NCBI RefSeq assembly: GCF_029714405.1
Contig: NZ_CP121650.1
Location: 6,267,001 to 6,331,000 of the forward strand
DNA length: 64,000 nt
Origin: Bradyrhizobium sp. CB82
GTDB taxonomy: Bacteria > Pseudomonadota > Alphaproteobacteria > Rhizobiales > Xanthobacteraceae
Direction of reading: 5' to 3'
Shown: positions 1 to 7,681 of the stretch, piece by piece
Layout of the letters: each line of letters begins with the position of its first letter
Numbering within the stretch: position 1 is the first letter of the stretch
Notes under the pieces: generated by a model
The model's input: the letters and a program-made list of their open reading frames with translations, nothing else
The model's database searches: none
Told to the model about the DNA's origin: nothing
Translations under genes and position numbers: made by a program

Positions 1-1
1 C

Positions 2-439
2 AAGTCGATTCCCATCATCTGGGGACAGCAAGCCGGCTACATCTACATCCAGCTGCGCGACTTCAAACGCGGGGACCGCAAGAGCGAGATCAAGCAGCCG
101 ATCGTGTCGTCTCTCGATAAGCAGGACATGCTGGCGATCGCGCAGTATTTCGCGCAAAAGCCGTGGCCTGATCTGGGCCAGCCCCGCGCGCCGAAGCAGG
201 TGGCCCAGCAGGCGCTCAGCGCCGAGCACTCGGTAGGCTGCACCGGCTGTCATCTCGATCGGTTTCAAGGCAGTGGCACCACACCGCGCCTGGCCGGACA
301 GAGCAGGGAATACCTCGCCAAGACAATCGCGGATTTCCGCACCCGTGCGCGCGGCAACAATCCTGGCATGACCGATCTGATGCTCGCCACGCCTGTCGAC
401 GATCTTACGGCGCTCGCGCAATATCTCGCCGGTCTCTAA
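2..439 (+). CDS. Cytochrome c family protein, C-terminal part
   Basis: The reading frame is open from the left edge, so the true start lies outside the window; a GTG at 104 is internal because the frame continues upstream with normal protein sequence. The visible 145 residues hold one haem c site (CTGCH, codons near 240) followed by a helix-rich tail with a YLAGL end, the pattern of the second domain of small dihaem c4-type cytochromes or class I cytochrome c. The first half ends in a conserved-looking QLRDFK segment, the usual tail of a first cytochrome domain, so a second haem site probably lies upstream. Likely periplasmic electron carrier. The stop codon falls inside a repeat copy that begins at 436. 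Confidence 0.85.
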   Translation, partial: KSIPIIWGQQAGYIYIQLRDFKRGDRKSEIKQPIVSSLDKQDMLAIAQYFAQKPWPDLGQPRAPKQVAQQALSAEHSVGCTGCHLDRFQGSGTTPRLAGQSREYLAKTIADFRTRARGNNPGMTDLMLATPVDDLTALAQYLAGL

Positions 440-840
440 AGCGCGACGGTCTTAAAAGTTGAATCGTCATCGCGCTTTAACCTTACTGTGTCACTAAACC
501 TCATGGTGAGGAGCGCGAAGCGCGTCTCGAACCATGAGGCCCGGCCTGTGGCCCACATCCTTCGAGACGCTTGCTTCGCAAGCTCCTCAGGATGAGGAGT
601 GAGAGCGTTTATGACGCAGTAAGGTTGCTGCGGCCCCTCACCCGGATTGCTTCGCATTCCGACCTCTCCCCGCTGGGGAGAGGTGTCCCCATGCGACTGA
701 TCGTACTTTGCGACTGATCGTACTTAATGTCATCGCTCCTTTAGCTCTTTGTTTGCGCGCGATCTCCGCGCAAACGCGTTCCGCGTTTGTCGTGAGGGAA
801 AACCGCCGTACACTTTTCCGGATCATGCGCCAGACCACAA
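436..840. repeat. Composite intergenic repeat patch (three repeat families nested)
   Basis: No gene is seen between 440 and 850. Three elements lie in it. First, 436-480 is a palindrome whose ends read taaagcgcga and tcgcgcttta. Second, 500-600 is a palindrome carrying ctcatggtgaggagcgcgaag and its near-inverse (tccttcgaga...cctcaggatgag). Third, 638-685 is a 'cctcacccgg...ctctccccgctggggagagg' element. The segment 755-831 matches the second half of a repeat copy at 52816-52946 (gggaaaaccg...cttttccggatcatg). In that copy the 436-480-type palindrome and the 755-831-type segment are adjacent, so here the unit is split by about 270 bp of other repeats. Confidence 0.75.
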
Positions 841-850
841 CGTGCCCGAG

Positions 851-1792
851 CTACGGCCCAGCCAGTCGATCACGCAGCAACGATAGTGAGGTGAGATCCG
901 CGGCGCGTTTGCCCGCGTTGTCCATGAGCGAGGGATCAGCGCCTCGCGCGAGCAGGAGGCCGGCGATCTCAGCACGCCCACCTTCGGCGGCGATCATGAG
1001 AGCCGTCCGGCCGCGGGCATCGCGATCGTCGACGTGCGCGCCTGACTCCAGCAGATATCTCACAACCTCGACAGCCTCCGTCTCCGGAACTTTTTCATCC
1101 GGACCCGCAGCCCACATCAACAGCGTCAGACCATTCGGATAGCGGGCATTGATATCGATGTTTCGCGAAAGCAAACGCTTCACAATGTCGAGCCGGGCGC
1201 GGGCCGCCGCGTAGACGATTGGCGGTTTCCCGGTGTCGTCGGGCACGCCTTCGTCGGCCCCATTCGCGAGTAGCGTTTCGACGATTGCGTCACTGCCCGC
1301 ATAGGCGGCGGCCGCGACCGGTGAAACGCCGCTGCGTCCGGTGAGCTTGACGTCGGCGCCCCGTTCAACAAGTCGCCGGGCGACCGCGACATGGCCGCGC
1401 TCGGCCGCGAAGTAGAGCGCCGTTGCGCCGGCGAGATTGCGCGCATCAATTGGAGCGCCACGCGCAAGCAAAAGATCGACCATCTCCAGATGCCCAGATC
1501 GCGCGGCGTGGCTGAGCGGGCGGGCTCCAAACCGGTCGCGCGCATCCACTGACGCGCCATGGTCCAGCAGCGCGGTCGCCAGCTCGGCACAATTCTCGTC
1601 CGCTGCTGAGAATAGAAGCAACGATACCTCCATTGCAGTGATCTGAGATTGCGCGGTTTGAAACCGACGGCCGATTTCTTGACACTTTTCCGAGTCGCCG
1701 GCCAGGGCGGCTGACGTAGCGCCAACCACGAGCATTGCAGCCGAGCCTAGAGCTCCAACGTGCCAGGACAAGAGACAACCCTCCCTCGCCAT
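851..1792 (-). CDS. Secreted ankyrin-repeat protein
   Basis: 313 residues from the ATG at 1792. The N-terminus is a signal peptide (hydrophobic GALGSAAMLVVGATSAALA, cleavage about residue 32), so export to the periplasm is likely. From about residue 60 to the end there are seven or so ankyrin repeats, recognisable by recurring G-x-T/R-x-L-x-x-A-A and LL-x-x-GA-x-x-x-x-x-D patterns. Ankyrin repeats bind other proteins; the partner cannot be told. An earlier in-frame ATG at 1846 is rejected as the start because it would place a 13-bp tandem repeat and a non-signal leader in front of the signal peptide. It stands alone, and its neighbours give no functional hint. Confidence 0.85.
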   Translation of the reverse strand: MAREGCLLSWHVGALGSAAMLVVGATSAALAGDSEKCQEIGRRFQTAQSQITAMEVSLLLFSAADENCAELATALLDHGASVDARDRFGARPLSHAARSGHLEMVDLLLARGAPIDARNLAGATALYFAAERGHVAVARRLVERGADVKLTGRSGVSPVAAAAYAGSDAIVETLLANGADEGVPDDTGKPPIVYAAARARLDIVKRLLSRNIDINARYPNGLTLLMWAAGPDEKVPETEAVEVVRYLLESGAHVDDRDARGRTALMIAAEGGRAEIAGLLLARGADPSLMDNAGKRAADLTSLSLLRDRLAGP

Positions 1793-1824
1793 TTCATGCA
1801 AAATGACACAGCGCGCGGTTGATG

Positions 1825-1876
1825 CCAAGTCGCCCGGCCAAGTCACCCGGTCAAGTCACCCGGCCAAGTCGCCCGG
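1825..1876. repeat. Four tandem copies of a 13-bp unit
   Basis: Four head-to-tail copies of ccaagtcgcccgg, with single-base differences in copies 2 and 3 (ccaagtcacccgg, tcaagtcacccgg). It lies just upstream of the ankyrin gene start at 1792. There are no spacers, so it is a minisatellite-like array and not a CRISPR. Confidence 0.9.
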
Positions 1877-2027
1877 CATCACCAAGGTCGACGCCAATGT
1901 ACCAACCTGCCGAAGCGCGAACATCTGCTTCTGGCAGGTTTGAGACCTCCCCCGGGGTGAGCTGCAAATTCCGAGGCGATCGGCCTTGACGTCGAGCTTG
2001 AGCGGCAGCCATGCACGATCAGATTGA

Positions 2028-3107
2028 TCAAAGCGCCGCAAGCACCGCTTTGGCGATGTCGGCGGTGCCGTTGCTGCCGCCAAACTCCATCGGCTTGATG
2101 CCGCTGGCATAGACCTGATCCACCGCGCGCTCGATTTGCTCACCCGCTTCGGCGGCGTTCTCCACCCCGTGCTTGTCGGCGAGCCAATCGAGCATCATCG
2201 CCGCCGACAGGATCATGCCGGTCGGATTGGCCTTGCCCTGCCCCATGATGTCGGGCGCGGTGCCGTGGCAGGGCTGGAACACAGCGTACTTATCGCCGAT
2301 GTCGGCCGACGGCGCCATGCCGAGGCCGCCGATCAGGCTGGCGGTGATATCGGAGACGATGTCGCCGAACATGTTCTCCATCACCATCACGTCGAAATCC
2401 CAGGGCCGCTTGACCAGCATCGCCGAGCAGGCGTCGACATAGAGGCGCTCGGCCTTGACGTCCGGATGACGCTTGGCGGCTTCGTCGAAAATCCCGCGGA
2501 AGAAGGCAAAGGCCTTGAACACGTTCGCCTTGTCGACGCAGGTCAGCGCGCCCGGCCTGCCCCTCGCCCTGCGCCGCTCGGCAAGACGAAACGAGAACTC
2601 GAACAGGCGCTCGGACGTCTTGCGCGTGATCACCATCGTCTCGCGCGCATCCTCATGCGTGACGACGCCCTTGCCCATCGAGGCGAACAGGCCTTCGGTG
2701 GATTCGCGGATCACGACGAGATCGATGCCGCGCTGGTCAGCGCCGACGATCGGGCTCGGCACGCCCGGGATGAGTCGCGCCGGGCGCACGCCGGCATAGA
2801 GATCGAAGATGAAGCGAAGCTCGATCTGCGGCGCGATCTCCGTGTTGTCGGGATAGCGCACCGAAGGCAGGCCGCAGGCCCCGAGCAGGATCGCATCGGC
2901 CTCCTCGCACAGCCGAACCGTCGAGTCCGGCATCGACTTGCCGGTGGCGAGATAATTATCGGCGCCAGCCGGCGCCTCGGTGAAATGGAAGCTGAGCCCC
3001 GACTTCTCGCCGACCTTGCCCAGCACCTCCAGCGCCGGTTCCATGACTTCGGGACCGATGCCATCACCGGCGAGCACGGCAATGTGGAGGGCGTTATTTG
3101 CGGACAT
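2028..3107 (-). CDS. Isocitrate/isopropylmalate dehydrogenase family protein
   Basis: 359 residues, the normal size for the beta-decarboxylating dehydrogenase family (LeuB, IDH, tartrate and homoisocitrate dehydrogenases). The N-terminal GDGIGPEV segment, the catalytic-region VIREST/EG, the K-A-N-V-F-K lysine region near residue 200, the D-x-x-x-M-V and NMFGDIVSD motifs near 230-255 and the HGTAPDI loop near 285 are all present. The enzyme should oxidise a 2-hydroxy acid with NAD(P) and a divalent metal, then decarboxylate it. The substrate cannot be assigned from sequence. It is probably not the leucine-pathway LeuB, because no leuCD genes are near. A second paralogue of this family lies at 38961-40025. 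Confidence 0.85.
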   Translation of the reverse strand: MSANNALHIAVLAGDGIGPEVMEPALEVLGKVGEKSGLSFHFTEAPAGADNYLATGKSMPDSTVRLCEEADAILLGACGLPSVRYPDNTEIAPQIELRFIFDLYAGVRPARLIPGVPSPIVGADQRGIDLVVIRESTEGLFASMGKGVVTHEDARETMVITRKTSERLFEFSFRLAERRRARGRPGALTCVDKANVFKAFAFFRGIFDEAAKRHPDVKAERLYVDACSAMLVKRPWDFDVMVMENMFGDIVSDITASLIGGLGMAPSADIGDKYAVFQPCHGTAPDIMGQGKANPTGMILSAAMMLDWLADKHGVENAAEAGEQIERAVDQVYASGIKPMEFGGSNGTADIAKAVLAAL

Positions 3108-3138
3108 GGGGATTCCTGTGCGAAGAACGGGGCCACAC

Positions 3139-3222
3139 TGTCATTGCAAGCGACGCGAAGCAACCCAGGCTGGAACCGCGGATGCGTTTCTGGATTGCTT
3201 TGCTTCCTCGCAATAACGGTGG
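3139..3222. repeat. Palindromic intergenic repeat
   Basis: The segment tcattgcaagcgacgcgaag...tttgcttcctcgcaataacgg forms an imperfect inverted repeat between two minus-strand genes. It is of the short-palindrome type scattered through Bradyrhizobium intergenic DNA. It could also act as a transcript-end hairpin for the alcohol dehydrogenase-to-dehydrogenase interval. Confidence 0.55.
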
Positions 3223-3233
3223 AAATGGCGGGG

Positions 3234-4301
3234 CTACGGCGTCAGCACCGTGCGTCCAACCACTGCACCCTGCTGCAATTGCACGAGCGCGTCGTTGGCC
3301 TTGTGGAGCGGCAATGTCGTCACCGGAATCGGCGGCACTTTCTTGGACCGAACAAGGTCGAGCAACTCCTGCGTCTCGCGCAAATTGCCGACATAGCTGC
3401 CCTGGATCGTCACCGCCTTGATCGGGATCAGCGGCAGCGCCCAGGTGGCGCCGCCACCGAACAGGCCGACGATGACGAGCTTGCCGCCCTTGGTCAGGCA
3501 GTCAAAGCCGAGCTGGGTGGTCGCGGCGTTGCCGACGAGATCGATCACCGCGCGGATCGGGCCGCCTGCCTTCCTGGCGAGTTGCTCCAGCGCATCCGCC
3601 GCCTTGGGATCGACGGTCGCTAGCGCGCCGGCCTTCTCGGCCGCCTCGCGCTTCTTCGCATCGATATCGACCATGATCGCGCCTTTGCCGCCCATCGCCT
3701 TGAGCAGCGACAGCGCCATCAGGCCGAGGCCGCCGGCGCCGAACATCACGATCGGCGTGTCGAAATGCTGCTCGACTTTTTTCAGCGCGCTGTAGGTGGT
3801 CACGCCGGAGCAGGCGTAGGGCGCCGAGGTGGCGGGATCGAGTCCTCTGAGATTGAGCAAATAGCGCGGATGCGGCACCAGCATGTGATCGGAATAGCCG
3901 CCGTCGCAATAGACGCCGAGCGAGCGCGGCGTCAGGCACATGTTCTCGTCACCGGAAAGACACGTCGCGCATTTGCCGCAGCCGATCCAGGGATATACGA
4001 GGGTGATGTCGCCCTTCTTGAGGTCGCCCTGATCGGATGGTTTCACGTCCGGGCCGAACGCAAGAACCTCACCGACCGTCTCATGGCCCATCGTCAGGGG
4101 TAGCGCGATGCCGCGATCCCTCAGCGAGAGCGGCTTGCGGCCGTGACCGAGATCATAGCCGCCTTCCCAGATGTGCAGGTCGCTATGACAGACGCCGGCC
4201 GCCTTCACCCTGATCAGCACCTGCGTGCCCGAGGGCTGCGGCGTCGGCTCGTCGAATTCCTTCAGCGGCGCTTTGAAATCGGCGACCTTGAAGCTCTTCA
4301 T
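3234..4301 (-). CDS. Zinc-dependent alcohol dehydrogenase (MDR family)
   Basis: 355 residues from the ATG at 4301, which has a strong ribosome site (GGGAGAGA) 5-6 bases upstream; a longer frame to 4418 lacks one. Typical medium-chain dehydrogenase: catalytic zinc ligands in GVCHSDLH (Cys near 40) and GHE, structural zinc cysteines in the C-x2-C-x2-C-x7-C pattern (CGKCATCLSGDENMC, about 100-114), and a Rossmann glycine motif GAGGLG near 190. The insertion around residues 55-70 (GRKPLSLRD) is unusual compared with short ADHs. It oxidises or reduces an alcohol/aldehyde pair with NAD(P); the substrate is unknown. The gene lies downstream of a patch of broken genes and may be single. Confidence 0.9.
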   Translation of the reverse strand: MKSFKVADFKAPLKEFDEPTPQPSGTQVLIRVKAAGVCHSDLHIWEGGYDLGHGRKPLSLRDRGIALPLTMGHETVGEVLAFGPDVKPSDQGDLKKGDITLVYPWIGCGKCATCLSGDENMCLTPRSLGVYCDGGYSDHMLVPHPRYLLNLRGLDPATSAPYACSGVTTYSALKKVEQHFDTPIVMFGAGGLGLMALSLLKAMGGKGAIMVDIDAKKREAAEKAGALATVDPKAADALEQLARKAGGPIRAVIDLVGNAATTQLGFDCLTKGGKLVIVGLFGGGATWALPLIPIKAVTIQGSYVGNLRETQELLDLVRSKKVPPIPVTTLPLHKANDALVQLQQGAVVGRTVLTP

Positions 4302-4397
4302 GGCGTCTCTCCCGCTCAATTCTCGTTTTTCCGCGCTTGTTCTCAAGCGCAACCTTGCCACGTCCTGCGGTGCAAAACAAACGACGCTGTCGTAAGC

Positions 4398-4647
4398 TAC
4401 GTCAGCGGATGATGGCAAGCCGCGAGCTGGCCGGGCGCGACCTCGCGCAGCTCAGACATCTCCGCCGCGCATCGCTGATCCGCGCGCGGACAGCAGGTGC
4501 GAAAGCGGCAACCGGACGGCGGCGCGATCGGCGATGGCGGCTCGCCCGTGGCGACTGGCCGCCGGAGAATTCATGCGGCAGGCGGCCGACCACGAGGTTG
4601 TCGACCTTCAACAGCGGCTCGTCAGACTTCGCGGCGACCTGCATCAT
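4398..4647 (-). pseudogene. Remnant of a dipeptide ABC transporter ATPase (DppF type)
   Basis: Three pieces of one ATPase are run together in 250 bp. The first is the start (ATGATG, then EPLLKVDNLVV, the first beta strand). It jumps directly to PHEFSGGQ, the ABC signature normally about 130 residues further on. Read in a different frame, the rest gives GEPPSPIAPPSGCRF, CCPRADQRC and APGQLAACHHPL, the C-terminal oligopeptide/dipeptide domain. The Walker A and Walker B motifs are deleted. The start overlaps the stop of the preceding piece by ATGA, as in intact dppD-dppF pairs. It is clearly non-functional. Confidence 0.8.
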
Positions 4648-4745
4648 GCGTCGAGCCCCTCGGCCATCTGGATCGGATGGAAGCAGGCGTAGAGATGTCC
4701 GGGCACTTCGGCGTCCGCCAGTTCCGGCTTCGCCTGATGGCAGAG
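4644..4745 (-). pseudogene. C-terminal scrap of a DppD-type ABC ATPase
   Basis: The last 33 or so codons read CHQAKPEL, VPGHLYACFHP and then a stop that overlaps the next start. This is the C-terminal 'C-x-pro-rich-GH-x-x-AC' domain of oligopeptide/dipeptide transporter ATPases. It is fused in frame, by deletion, to a CoA-transferase fragment upstream. The boundary is approximate. Confidence 0.65.
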
Positions 4746-5024
4746 GCCAGCGGCGTATAAGCCGCTCTCGTCCTCCACGTCAGGCAGCGCCTGACGATGC
4801 GCAAGCTGCGGGTCGCGCAACGCCTCGGCGACGGCGCGATAGGCCGAGGCCGGCATGCCCTCGGCACCGAGCGCGGCGAGACATTGCTCCGTCGCGATCT
4901 GCCGCGACCAGGCTTCGACACCATCCATCATGTCAGCCCAGTTGTCGCGTCGCACGCCATAGGCGCGGAAGCGCGCATCCGAAACCCTGTCCGGCCGGCC
5001 GATCAGCCGCATCAAGCCCTTCAT
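4746..5024 (-). pseudogene. C-terminal fragment of a CaiB/BaiF (family III) CoA-transferase
   Basis: About 93 residues match the C-terminal small-domain region of family III CoA-transferases: a LIGRPDRVSDARF stretch, a central helix ending TEQCLAALGAEGMPAS, and VAEALRDPQLAHR. An intact member is about 390 residues with a catalytic Asp in the missing N-terminal part. The fragment starts at a chance ATG and runs in frame into the ABC-ATPase scrap, which shows two deletion joints close together. Confidence 0.7.
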
Positions 5025-5220
5025 CCTTGACCTTAATCCTTATCCTTGCCCTTCCCTGGAACCATGCGCGTTCTTGCTTGTTGATGCGCCGACCCTAGAT
5101 GGCGGCCGCCTGGAAAGTCTTTACCCGAAGGGCAGCTTTCCAGGGCGGGCTTGGAATTCCGAGAGCAACTGGACCCGATCTTGCATAGCAGCAATCGGGC
5201 TCGGAAGAGGGCAGCTGTTC

Positions 5221-6636
5221 TTGAGGGTCTTGTTCGTCACGACAGAGATGGACGATTTTGTCCGCGTCGGCGGACTTGGTGCCGTTTCTGCGGCCCTCCC
5301 GAGAGCGCTCCGCCCCTTCGCCGATATCCGGATCATGCTGCCCGGCTATCGCGATATCATCGAACAACTCACGCATATTCAGATCGTTGGCCGCTGTCCG
5401 GCGTTCGCGGAGATGCCTGCATGCACGCTCGGCCGGGCCGCGACGCGCGACGGTCTGCCGGTCTATGTGCTGCTCTGCTCGCAGCTCTACGACCGCCCCG
5501 GCAACCCCTATGGCGACGAAACCGGGCGCGACTGGCCAGACAACGACGTCCGCTTTGCGCGTTTTGCGTCGGCAGCCGCTGAGCTTGCAACGGGCAAACT
5601 GGACAAGAATTGGGCAGCAGACCTGATCCATGCCAATGACTGGCAGGCCGCGCTCGTGCCGGCCTACCTCGCCTGGCGCGGCTCAAAGCTGCCATCGATA
5701 CTGACCATCCATAACCTCGCCTATCAGGGCCTCTTCACGAAGGACGCGATGCGGCGGATCGGCGCGCCCGAGAGCGCCTTCCATATCGACGGCATTGAGT
5801 TCTACGACAAGCTGTCCTTCCTGAAGGCGGGCCTCGTTTACGCCTCGCACCTGACGACCGTGAGCGGGACGTACGCACGCGAAATCACCACGACCGAATT
5901 CGGCTGCGGCCTCGAGGGCCTGTTGCGCATCCGCTCCGAGGCAGCCGAACTCACCGGCATTTTGAACGGCATCGACGAGAGTTGGGACCCCCGCTCTTGC
6001 GCGCAGCTTGCACAGCAATTCGGCGCCGGCGACTGGGCCGGCAAGCGGGCGAATGCGGACTACGTCCGCAAGCAGTTCGGGCTCGCGGTGTCACGCGGGC
6101 CGATGTTCGGCATCGTCGCGCGTCTCGTGCACCAAAAGGGCATCGATCTCGTGCTGTCGGCCGCAGACGAGATCATCGATGCCGGCGGGCAGATCGTCGT
6201 CACCGGCTCCGGCGAGCCGGCGCTCGAGCGGGCGCTGATCGACGCCCATCGCAGGCGGCCCGACGCGATCGGCGTCGCCATAGGCTTCAACGATGCACAG
6301 GCGCGGCGCATCTTTGCCGGCAGCGATTTCACGCTGATGCCCTCACGCTTCGAGCCCTGCGGGCTCAGTCAGATGTATGCCCAGCGTTTCGGCTCGCTGC
6401 CGATCGGCCACCAGACCGGAGGCCTTGCGGAGACCATCACCGACGGCGAGACCGGCTTCCTGTTCTCACAGCCGTCCCACAAATCCTTCCTCGGCGGGGT
6501 TCGTCGGGCCTTTGCGACATTCATGGCCCAGGAGCGTCTCGACTCCATGCGCCGCACCGCCATGTCGCGGTCGTTCAGCTGGAATATCTCCGCGGCCTGT
6601 TACAGCGCGCTTTATCGGAAGATCGCGTCGGCATAG
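5221..6636 (+). CDS. glgA: Glycogen synthase (GT5)
   Basis: Transfers glucose from ADP-glucose to the non-reducing end of a growing alpha-1,4-glucan. With the TTG start at 5221 (preceded by GGAAGAGGG) the protein has 471 residues, close to the usual 480, and begins RVLFVTTEM as GlgA proteins do; the longer frame from 5074 adds 49 unrelated residues. The N-terminal glycine loop reads RVGGLGAV, with Arg where most GlgA proteins have Lys in KTGGL. The HANDW segment (about 138), the THNLAYQG segment, TVSGTYA and the catalytic-loop motif PSRFEPCGLSQMYA (about 375-390) are intact. No glgB, glgC or glgP lies beside it. A debranching-type gene is at 27670-29874. Confidence 0.9.
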   Translation: MRVLFVTTEMDDFVRVGGLGAVSAALPRALRPFADIRIMLPGYRDIIEQLTHIQIVGRCPAFAEMPACTLGRAATRDGLPVYVLLCSQLYDRPGNPYGDETGRDWPDNDVRFARFASAAAELATGKLDKNWAADLIHANDWQAALVPAYLAWRGSKLPSILTIHNLAYQGLFTKDAMRRIGAPESAFHIDGIEFYDKLSFLKAGLVYASHLTTVSGTYAREITTTEFGCGLEGLLRIRSEAAELTGILNGIDESWDPRSCAQLAQQFGAGDWAGKRANADYVRKQFGLAVSRGPMFGIVARLVHQKGIDLVLSAADEIIDAGGQIVVTGSGEPALERALIDAHRRRPDAIGVAIGFNDAQARRIFAGSDFTLMPSRFEPCGLSQMYAQRFGSLPIGHQTGGLAETITDGETGFLFSQPSHKSFLGGVRRAFATFMAQERLDSMRRTAMSRSFSWNISAACYSALYRKIASA

Positions 6637-6640
6637 GGAT

Positions 6641-7660
6641 TCATCTCGAGCGCTCGTCCATGTGCGGCCGGCCGATCCAGGCCCGATTGAGACATCGCGT
6701 CATCCAGTCGGGTTGCGGCTGGCCGCGCAATCGCGCCTGGGCCTCCTGATACGGACCGACATAGCGCAGGCGATGGGGCAAGCGGGGATAGACGCGTCGT
6801 ATCCATCTCAGCGCGTTGTCCGCAGCCGTTTGGTCCTGTTTCTCAAGAGCGAGATCAAAGCCTACGCGCAATCGCTCCGGCAACAGCCTCGCCGTCAGCG
6901 CCCGATACCATCGCGGCGGCCGCAACCACGGACGTCCCCCGCTCATGATCTGCGTGGCGACCTCGCGCGCCGCCGGGCTGACGGAGAGCGTGTCCGACTG
7001 AGCCATCGCCTCGGTGTAGGCAGCAAAGGAGGCCCAGTCCGCCGGAAGGTCGGCCGGCGTCAGCCCGAACAAGGCGCCAAACAGCCGGCTCTCGGCCCAG
7101 TACTGCTCGCGTTCTTCGACCGAGAACGGCGGCAGAACCAGATCATGCACGATGAGAGCGGTATCGACCAGCGTCGCATGGACCCAGCGCAGCGCCGCAA
7201 CGTCGTTGGCGCAATAGAGCGAGCCTGCCGCGAAGGGACCGACGGGTTCGGGCATGCGGCCGACAATCATCGTATGACGCCGGTGGAGTTGTCGGGCCGA
7301 AGCGAGCGCCCTGTCGAGCGAGCCGAACACCATGGCAAATACGATGTCGAAAGTGCGATGGAATCGACCGATCGGATCAGCAAAGGTTCGAGAGTGTTCG
7401 GCGATGGCGGCGGCGACCCAGGGGTGGGCGAGCTGGAGCAGTAAGGCGCGGCCGGCGCCCAGAAAGATGACGGCTTCCCGATCGATCCTCCAGGTCAGAG
7501 ACTCCGGACCGAATATGCCTTCGACACGTCCATCGGCTTCAGCCCTGACGAGATCAAGTGTCGTTTCCAGATCCTTCGCGGAGACCAATTGCAAACCTTT
7601 CGACAGCGCGGCTACCGCAAGATAGACCAACCCTGCGGTACCGCGAAGTCGCCACGTCAC
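6641..7660 (-). CDS. Oxygenase MpaB family protein (DUF2236)
   Basis: 339 residues matching the MpaB/Lcp-related DUF2236 family. Diagnostic features are the WRIDREAVIFLGAGRALLLQ stretch (about 57-76) with the following HPWVAAAI, and a histidine-rich RRHTMIVGR region (about 127-135) in which conserved histidines are expected to hold a b-type haem. Characterised members include the mycophenolic acid pathway enzyme MpaB and latex clearing protein, but the bacterial substrate here is unknown. A short hydrophobic N-terminal stretch (GLVYLAVAALSKGLQ) might be a membrane anchor. Convergent with glgA, with only 4 bp between the ends, and downstream of the broken patatin gene. Confidence 0.8.
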   Translation of the reverse strand: MTWRLRGTAGLVYLAVAALSKGLQLVSAKDLETTLDLVRAEADGRVEGIFGPESLTWRIDREAVIFLGAGRALLLQLAHPWVAAAIAEHSRTFADPIGRFHRTFDIVFAMVFGSLDRALASARQLHRRHTMIVGRMPEPVGPFAAGSLYCANDVAALRWVHATLVDTALIVHDLVLPPFSVEEREQYWAESRLFGALFGLTPADLPADWASFAAYTEAMAQSDTLSVSPAAREVATQIMSGGRPWLRPPRWYRALTARLLPERLRVGFDLALEKQDQTAADNALRWIRRVYPRLPHRLRYVGPYQEAQARLRGQPQPDWMTRCLNRAWIGRPHMDERSR

Positions 7661-7681
7661 AACGTCGGTTGCAATGATGGG

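Noticed and set aside
1825..1876. Short CRISPR array
   Set aside because: The copies are directly adjacent with no spacers, and no cas gene is present.
2136..3623. A 495-codon plus-strand frame crossing two genes
   Set aside because: It spans the intergenic repeat and two real minus-strand genes, with no recognisable domain.
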